Assembly: GCA_963082975.1 (NCBI GenBank)
Contig: OY720345.1
Coordinates: 12,178,491 to 12,242,490, forward strand
Origin: Labia minor
Lineage: Eukaryota; Arthropoda; Insecta; Dermaptera; Spongiphoridae
Direction of reading: 5' to 3'
Length of the DNA stretch: 64,000 bases
This document shows, one piece after another, positions 59,235 through 64,000 of the stretch; position 1 is the stretch's first letter, and each line of letters starts with the position of its first letter. Under the pieces are notes generated by a model, which saw only the letters and a list, made by a program, of their open reading frames with translations, was not told the origin of the DNA and searched no databases. Position numbers and translations under genes: made by a program.

Positions 59235-59597
59235 ATAAGTTGACCTGTGGCCAGGCACAGAACCGATCGACGGTTTGAAATAAATTAATTTCCAGCTACA
59301 GAAACAATTTCAAATAATTTAAATGTATCTATTAATGCAATAAAAAACAGATAAGGATAGAACATATATATTTTTAATTTTATTATATTTATAAGATATA
59401 AGTAGGCGCTAGCTGTGACGTCATGAAGGGCTGGGTGACGTCATATAATTTAAAATTAAGAAAAAACTAATGAAGATGATTTTTCCCGAGGATAAAACCA
59501 ATACAAAGTGCATGATTCGTGGAGAAATGTAAAAATCTCCACATGTGAAATTTGGAGTGAAAACAATACCTCCTTTACTATCGTCGGTCGGTAAAAA
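59235..59597 (-). mobile_element. Family B copy B4, double-CRE subfamily
   Basis: Read inverted from TTTACCGACCGACGATAG (59597) to GGTCAACTTATT (59235), with stem-loop CTGTG-cctggc-CACAG near the 3' end. Carries two TGACGTCA palindromes (about 59416-59443) at the same spacing as in B2. Confidence 0.75.
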
Positions 59598-60203
59598 GCT
59601 AGTTCGTGAGTATGATGTTTATTCATAATATCAATGAAAATATGATAATAAATAACAAATCTTAAAATTAGAAAAAAATAATTTAATGCTTATTTATATA
59701 AAGATATGTATTTTCTCGATAGTTAAATTAACACTTTATTTATTGATTTTTAATTAACGCCTTATTAAAATCGTACTATTATTTGTGTTTATTTATTTTA
59801 TAATAATTCATTTTGTATAATTAGCTTGGTCATAAATTCCTGATCTATTTAATTTGAGAATGATGGTTGAAACTTTATACCTTACCAAGTTCACAAAAAT
59901 TGAAATATATATTATTGAATGTGATGGAATAAAAATAGGTATATATATCAATTGGCTATATGGTCTTAGTTCCTTAGTGACACTAAAAATTAATTTATAT
60001 ATTTTACTTTTAATTTAAAATCTTTTTAGTTAGTATATTATAATAATCTTTATAAAAATAAAATGTAAGATAAAAATAATAGATTCATAATACTCATCCA
60101 TTTAGAGTGATTCGGTTTGGTAGAGTTATAAACTAATATACAGTGAATTGGAGTAAAATAGTGGAAGGGCAAGTGTTGTTTTCAGGCATCTTTTTTTTAT
60201 TAT
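59598..60203. other. AT-rich spacer
   Basis: No gene or family recognised. Confidence 0.35.
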
Positions 60204-60606
60204 TACCGACCGACGATAGGAAGGGAAGGTATTGTTTTCACATTTGGAGATTTTGATTTATCTCCACGAATCATACATTTTCTTAACAGAAAAAAAGTAT
60301 TTTAGTATGATATTTGTCAGTCCGTCCGTCTGTCCATTGTCTGTCGGTATAAACGTGTAACAGCTCAACTGATTTTGATAAAATTTGGTATATTTACTTA
60401 ATGCATCAGTAGCATAAATTCATCAGCTTTTGGTGTATATCCGGAAGTGGTAGTTTACAAAGTATTAATTTTATATTCATTGTCGGAAATTTTTTATTAT
60501 ATTAAACTAACTGGTGAAATAAAAAATACATATATATATATATAATGTTGTTTTCAATTCTTTTTAAATTGTCGTTCGGTTCTGTGCCTGGCCACAGCTC
60601 ATTTTT
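60204..60606 (+). mobile_element. Family B copy B5
   Basis: Starts TTACCGACCGACGATAGGAA, includes the TCAGTCCGTCCGTCTGTCCA run, and ends GTCGTTCGGTTCTGTGCCTG-GCCACAGCTCATTTTTT. Short internal deletions make it 403 bp. Confidence 0.75.
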
Positions 60607-60631
60607 TACCGACCGAGGGAGGTATTGTTTA
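60607..60631 (+). mobile_element. Family B 5' end abutting B5 (fragment B6)
   Basis: ACCGACCGAGGGAGGTATTG follows directly on the last T of B5, without intervening sequence, and then leaves the family. Confidence 0.55.
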
Positions 60632-60835
60632 ATTTTGGTGAGGCATTTTCCCATTCATAGGAAATTTCATTGTTGTAAGATTTATTTTGATTTGTAGGTA
60701 TTAAAAAAAGCAAACGTGTCACACTATTATTAATCACCAACACCCTAATTGGCTTGATAGTTTTTATTTTGTTAGAAATACCAATAGGGACCAGTAAACA
60801 CTCCTAAAATTTAGTTTATTACTAACAGTTTAGAG

Positions 60836-61010
60836 CAATATTTCCCAACCTTTTTTGTGCCATGCCCTTCCAAAATTCTTATGCCCCCCTATGTAACATA
60901 TACATAATTTTTAAAAAGGGTTAAACTCGGGTCGAATCCATTTTCGAATTGCCTCCCTTTACAATCAATTTGCCCCCTGTGGGGCGTGGGCTCCAAGTTG
61001 GGAAACACTG
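60836..61010 (+). mobile_element. hAT-type MITE, 175 bp
   Basis: CAATATTTCCCAACCTTTTT at the left and (inverted) CAGTGTTTCCCAACTTGGAG at the right; flanks GTTTAGAG (60828-60835) and GTTTAGAC (61011-61018) are an 8-bp duplication with one change. Related copy at 45880-46056. Confidence 0.8.
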
Positions 61011-61018
61011 GTTTAGAC

Positions 61019-61780
61019 GGTAAATTGTCTGAAAATGGAATTGCATTCTGGTGCGAAAGTTATTGTCTCTTATTTTAATCAAGCAGGAAACAAATTATTT
61101 TTTTTTTCTATTTCTAATAGAAATCTTCTGAAACTTTGACAATTGACAATCTTCCGGTTGTAATGTTGTTTATTTGTTATTATAAAGTTATAAGCCAATG
61201 AATGAATTAACATAATCCTATAAAAAGAAATTCAACTGCGTTAAATCGTATAAGCTAGTTGGTTATTCGAACGGATCATTTCTTGAGATTACACATTCAA
61301 TTGGAGAGGTTTCGGCCCCTCAATGTGTCTTTAGTTCTCGAGTTAATAAGTATTTATAAGTGTGAAGACTAAGATTTATATACAAAATTTTTCACAATAT
61401 TATATTAAGAGACTCTCAAACTGCGTGATGATCCACTTATTTTTGTTGCTCGTTTATTAATTTGATCATAAAATAAATGTAAATCTTTATTGACATTTGA
61501 CTTTATAAAGAACTTTCCGTAGTTAAAATAGATTTAAAATACAAAATTGAAAAAACCTTTTATATCCCCATATAATATCAATTATTATTCGTAAAATAAG
61601 ATTAGGTTAGATATATATTATAAATTTCTAATATACAATTAAAAGACTATCTTCTTTCTATCCCTTCCAAAACCGTCTATTATTATAACTATCTTTATTG
61701 TTTTTATTTTTGGGTTATTGGAATTGACGGTAAATAATTATTTAATGTATATTTTTATTTATTTTTTATTTTTTGGAGAG
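61019..61780. other. Spacer
   Basis: AT-rich; a GGTTTCGGCCCCTCAATGTG segment at 61308 resembles, inverted, the GGGGCCGAAACC-type ends seen in some retroelements, but there is too little to classify it. Confidence 0.3.
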
Positions 61781-62110
61781 TGGAGGGGGATATTGTAGAG
61801 GGCGATGTTCTTGTGGCCTTGCCGCGCCCTCCATTGCCGTCGCCGCTTTCCCGGAGTCCAGCAGTCTGCGCTGACCAGACTCACCCATACAGATATTTTT
61901 CATGACACACACACATACTAACGTGCATGTACGAAAGAGAAAGAGGGAGAGAAGTGGGGAGAGGGTGGGTGGTTGGGCTCATTAGCACATACTACAGGTA
62001 CCCTAGATCCATGACAAAATAGGCTAAACGTAAGGGGTTATTGGCCGATGAAGAATGTGCATGATGCTTTGTTTCGAGGACGACCGACCCTTCTTAAGGT
62101 TATCTTCACA
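61781..62110. other. GC-richer island
   Basis: Includes TTGCCGCGCCCTCCATTGCC near 61817 and GTCGCCGCTTTCCCGGAGTC near 61839, CACACACACA at 61902-61914 and a GAGAG-rich patch. No frame of interest. Confidence 0.4.
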
Positions 62111-62197
62111 ACATCCTTCGATCTTTTCTTAAGACAAATTAAAATAGACGCGTGGATTTTTTTGCCAATGAGAAAATTGCATTTTCCGCTCCCTTAA

Positions 62198-62280
62198 CAC
62201 GTTCCCACCGGCTCCATAATTTGTCTATTTATTTAATGTGGGGGCATGAGCCACCGGTGGTATATGCCAGCGGGAACGTG
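62198..62280 (+). mobile_element. piggyBac-like MITE, 83 bp, with TTAA flanks
   Basis: CACGTTCCCACCGG at the left is inverted at the right (GGGAACGTG), and TTAA sits exactly on both sides (62194-62197, 62281-62284), the invariable piggyBac target. The interior holds GAGCCACCGGTGGTATATGC. Too small to encode anything. Confidence 0.75.
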
Positions 62281-62460
62281 TTAAAGGATCGATTTTTTTT
62301 TTATTTCTTTATCCTGAATTGATTTCTTTAAATATTTTATTTGTTTTCCTTTCATGAGCCACTGGTGGTACATGCCACCGGGAACGTGTTAAAGAATCGA
62401 TTTTTTTTTATTTCTTTATCCTAAATTGATTTTTTTAAATATTTTATTTGTTTTCCTTTC
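62245..62460 (+). repeat. 108-bp tandem duplication spanning the MITE end
   Basis: Units 62245-62352 and 62353-62460 both run from CATGAGCCACyGGTGGTA through GGGAACGTGTTAAA to TATTTTATTTGTTTTCCTTT. The right half of the MITE and its flank were therefore doubled after insertion. Confidence 0.8.
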
Positions 62461-62830
62461 ATTCCACCCTCCTTTCACCCCCATAGCTTGTCATTGTCAC
62501 GAATCCTTTACTCCATCCTCCCCCCAATCCCCACCATAATGTTTTCGGTTTATGAATGAACGGAGCCAAGAGAGCAAACGATTGACTTGGAGGTTGGGGG
62601 GAGGGGGTAAGAAGGCAGGGGGGAGGGGGCCTGATGTTCTTTGAACGGCATCCCACCTGTGGAATGAAGTTGCATTACTCGTTGGCCGACTTCTTCTTAC
62701 CTTAAGACAAGAAGTGGCCTGTCATTGCCAAGATCTTGTTTATACACATTCCATGCCTCTTTCAAAGCCGCCCCCTTTCCAACTCTCTTTCATTACCTTG
62801 TTAATTATCATCCATCGCTCTCGGTCTCCT
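62461..62830. other. GC-richer island
   Basis: A patch with a G-rich run (about 62593-62629). The frames 62459-62656 (minus) and 62714-62935 (plus) have no family resemblance. Confidence 0.35.
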
Positions 62831-63277
62831 CTTTATTCATTCTCTTATATTATTAATTATTTAATATTTTTTTTTATTCATCATCATTCACATAGATACT
62901 TTATTAATAATAATTACCTATTTTATAATTGTTAAACAAAACCATATTTTTTCAATTATATTATAATTAACAAAATGAATATATATTCATATTGAAGTAT
63001 TAATTGGATATATATATATACATACTTACTTACTATATATTATATAGAATAGGAAATTTTCAATTTTTCCAATTTAAATAAATTTATATAAATTTTTAAA
63101 ATGCGTAACAAGATTTAAAAATAAAATTATTATTAATATTATTATTATTACTTAATAATATCATTTTTTTACAATAAAGGGTGTAATGGAATCTTTCTAG
63201 ATTTATTTTATGGTTATATCAAAAATTATTTAATAGTTTTTTTTTAAATATATTTGATGAAATTTTCATCTTAACTA

Positions 63278-64000
63278 GAGAGTACGTGAAACACCGAGAT
63301 ATCGTGCGACCCTTTAACAAATTTATACAATTTATTATTATAAACTTTAACAAATTTATACAATTTATTATTATAAACTTTAACAATTTTACAATTTTTT
63401 AAATTATTTATTACAATTGTTAAGTGGGTTTTCGAAAAAATGACCCATTAAAAATTTTTTTCCTAAAATGGTACAAATTAAATAAAATAAATTGATTTTC
63501 ATTTCAAGATGAAAAATATATTCGAATTTACTTTATAAAATAAAATATTTGATCCTATATTATGTATTTTGTTAAAATTAGATGGTTTCAGTTTTATATT
63601 TTTCAAAGTAGCAATAGCTTATAGACTGTTTCGACCAAGGATTACTACTGACAATAATATAAATTCTGAAATTATATTGACACCTGTACTTGTCTATATT
63701 TTAATTAAGAAATGAGGTTATATTTCTTATTTTTATTTATAATAATCAAATATCATTTATATTATTTATAATTTAATCTAAAAAAACATTTAATTAATAT
63801 AATATAATTTATTTAATATTATTAGATTAAATTTATTCAACAATTTATTTGAAATTCCTTCCTTTATAATTGTTCATCTTATCTTATTATGCTAGCTAAA
63901 ATTGTATATATCTATCTATCTATATATATTGGTTCTCAAAAACCGCTCTAACGATTTTTTTCAAATTCACACTAGATATAGTATTTATAAAGAAAAATTA
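63278..64000. repeat. Family D repeat, copy 4, inverted junction
   Basis: 63280-63876 is collinear with 33237-33793 on the + strand (ACCGAGATATCGTGCGACCC, GACCAAGGATTACTACTGAC, ATTCCTTCCTTTATAATTGT). At 63877 it switches to the inverted end block of the 42076-42206 copy (CTTATCTTATTATGCTAGCT) and runs off the window. Confidence 0.6.

Noticed and set aside
61308..61345. Possible hammerhead-like CTAAAGA ... CCGAAACC on the minus strand
   Set aside because: The intervening bases do not form a convincing stem.

Overview
The window is AT-rich nuclear DNA from an animal, most likely an arthropod. The evidence is spliced exons with GT-AG borders, an arthropod-type tRNA-Ala gene, many decayed mariner, hAT, RTE and R1 elements, and short dispersed repeats rich in microsatellites. 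I cannot name the species. I see no bacterial-style gene organisation and no CRISPR array.

The only protein-coding gene I can support lies at the left edge on the + strand. Three exons (1398-1632, 1698-1775, 3802-4060) encode the middle of a ZIP-family zinc transporter, SLC39A11/ZIP11. They splice together in one frame. The 78-nt second exon lies after a 65-nt intron and fits by phase and by alignment to the family. The first exons (N-terminus) and the last exons (QNFPEG helix onward) were not found. If the gene continues to the right beyond the window, nearly 60 kb here is one intron. The only other functional gene recognised is an intact tRNA-Ala(AGC) at 7369-7441 on the minus strand.

The rest is a deposit of mobile DNA. 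Two families dominate. Family A has about a dozen copies, usually 570-600 bp, with the terminal motif CTGGAGTGTCTCCACTCGAC. Family B has five or six copies, 360-510 bp, beginning ACCGACCGACGATAGG. They share no long sequence identity but the same plan: a T-rich 5' end with a short motif, the inverted motif near the 3' end, then a small stem-loop and CAGCT-ATTTT, with microsatellites inside. This is the layout of Helentron-associated elements (HINE/DINE-1 type). Other classes are internally deleted mariners, a Tc1 fragment, hAT MITEs (two with exact and one with near-exact 8-bp target duplications), an 83-bp TTAA-flanked piggyBac-like MITE, long foldback elements (10565-11082, 19415-19992, 31181-31568), tRNA-derived SINEs, and minus-strand RTE and R1 LINE relics around 51.7-57.5 kb.

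Between the repeats are short GC-richer islands of apparently unique sequence (about 5.7-6.4, 8.5-9.0, 18.1-18.5, 20.6-20.9, 24.0-24.3, 26.2-26.4, 30.6-30.8, 42.3-42.5, 47.5-47.7, 61.8-62.1, 62.5-62.8 kb). They carry no convincing coding signal and are the best candidates for intronic control elements. Most ORFs in the window are chance readings of simple repeats or mobile elements.
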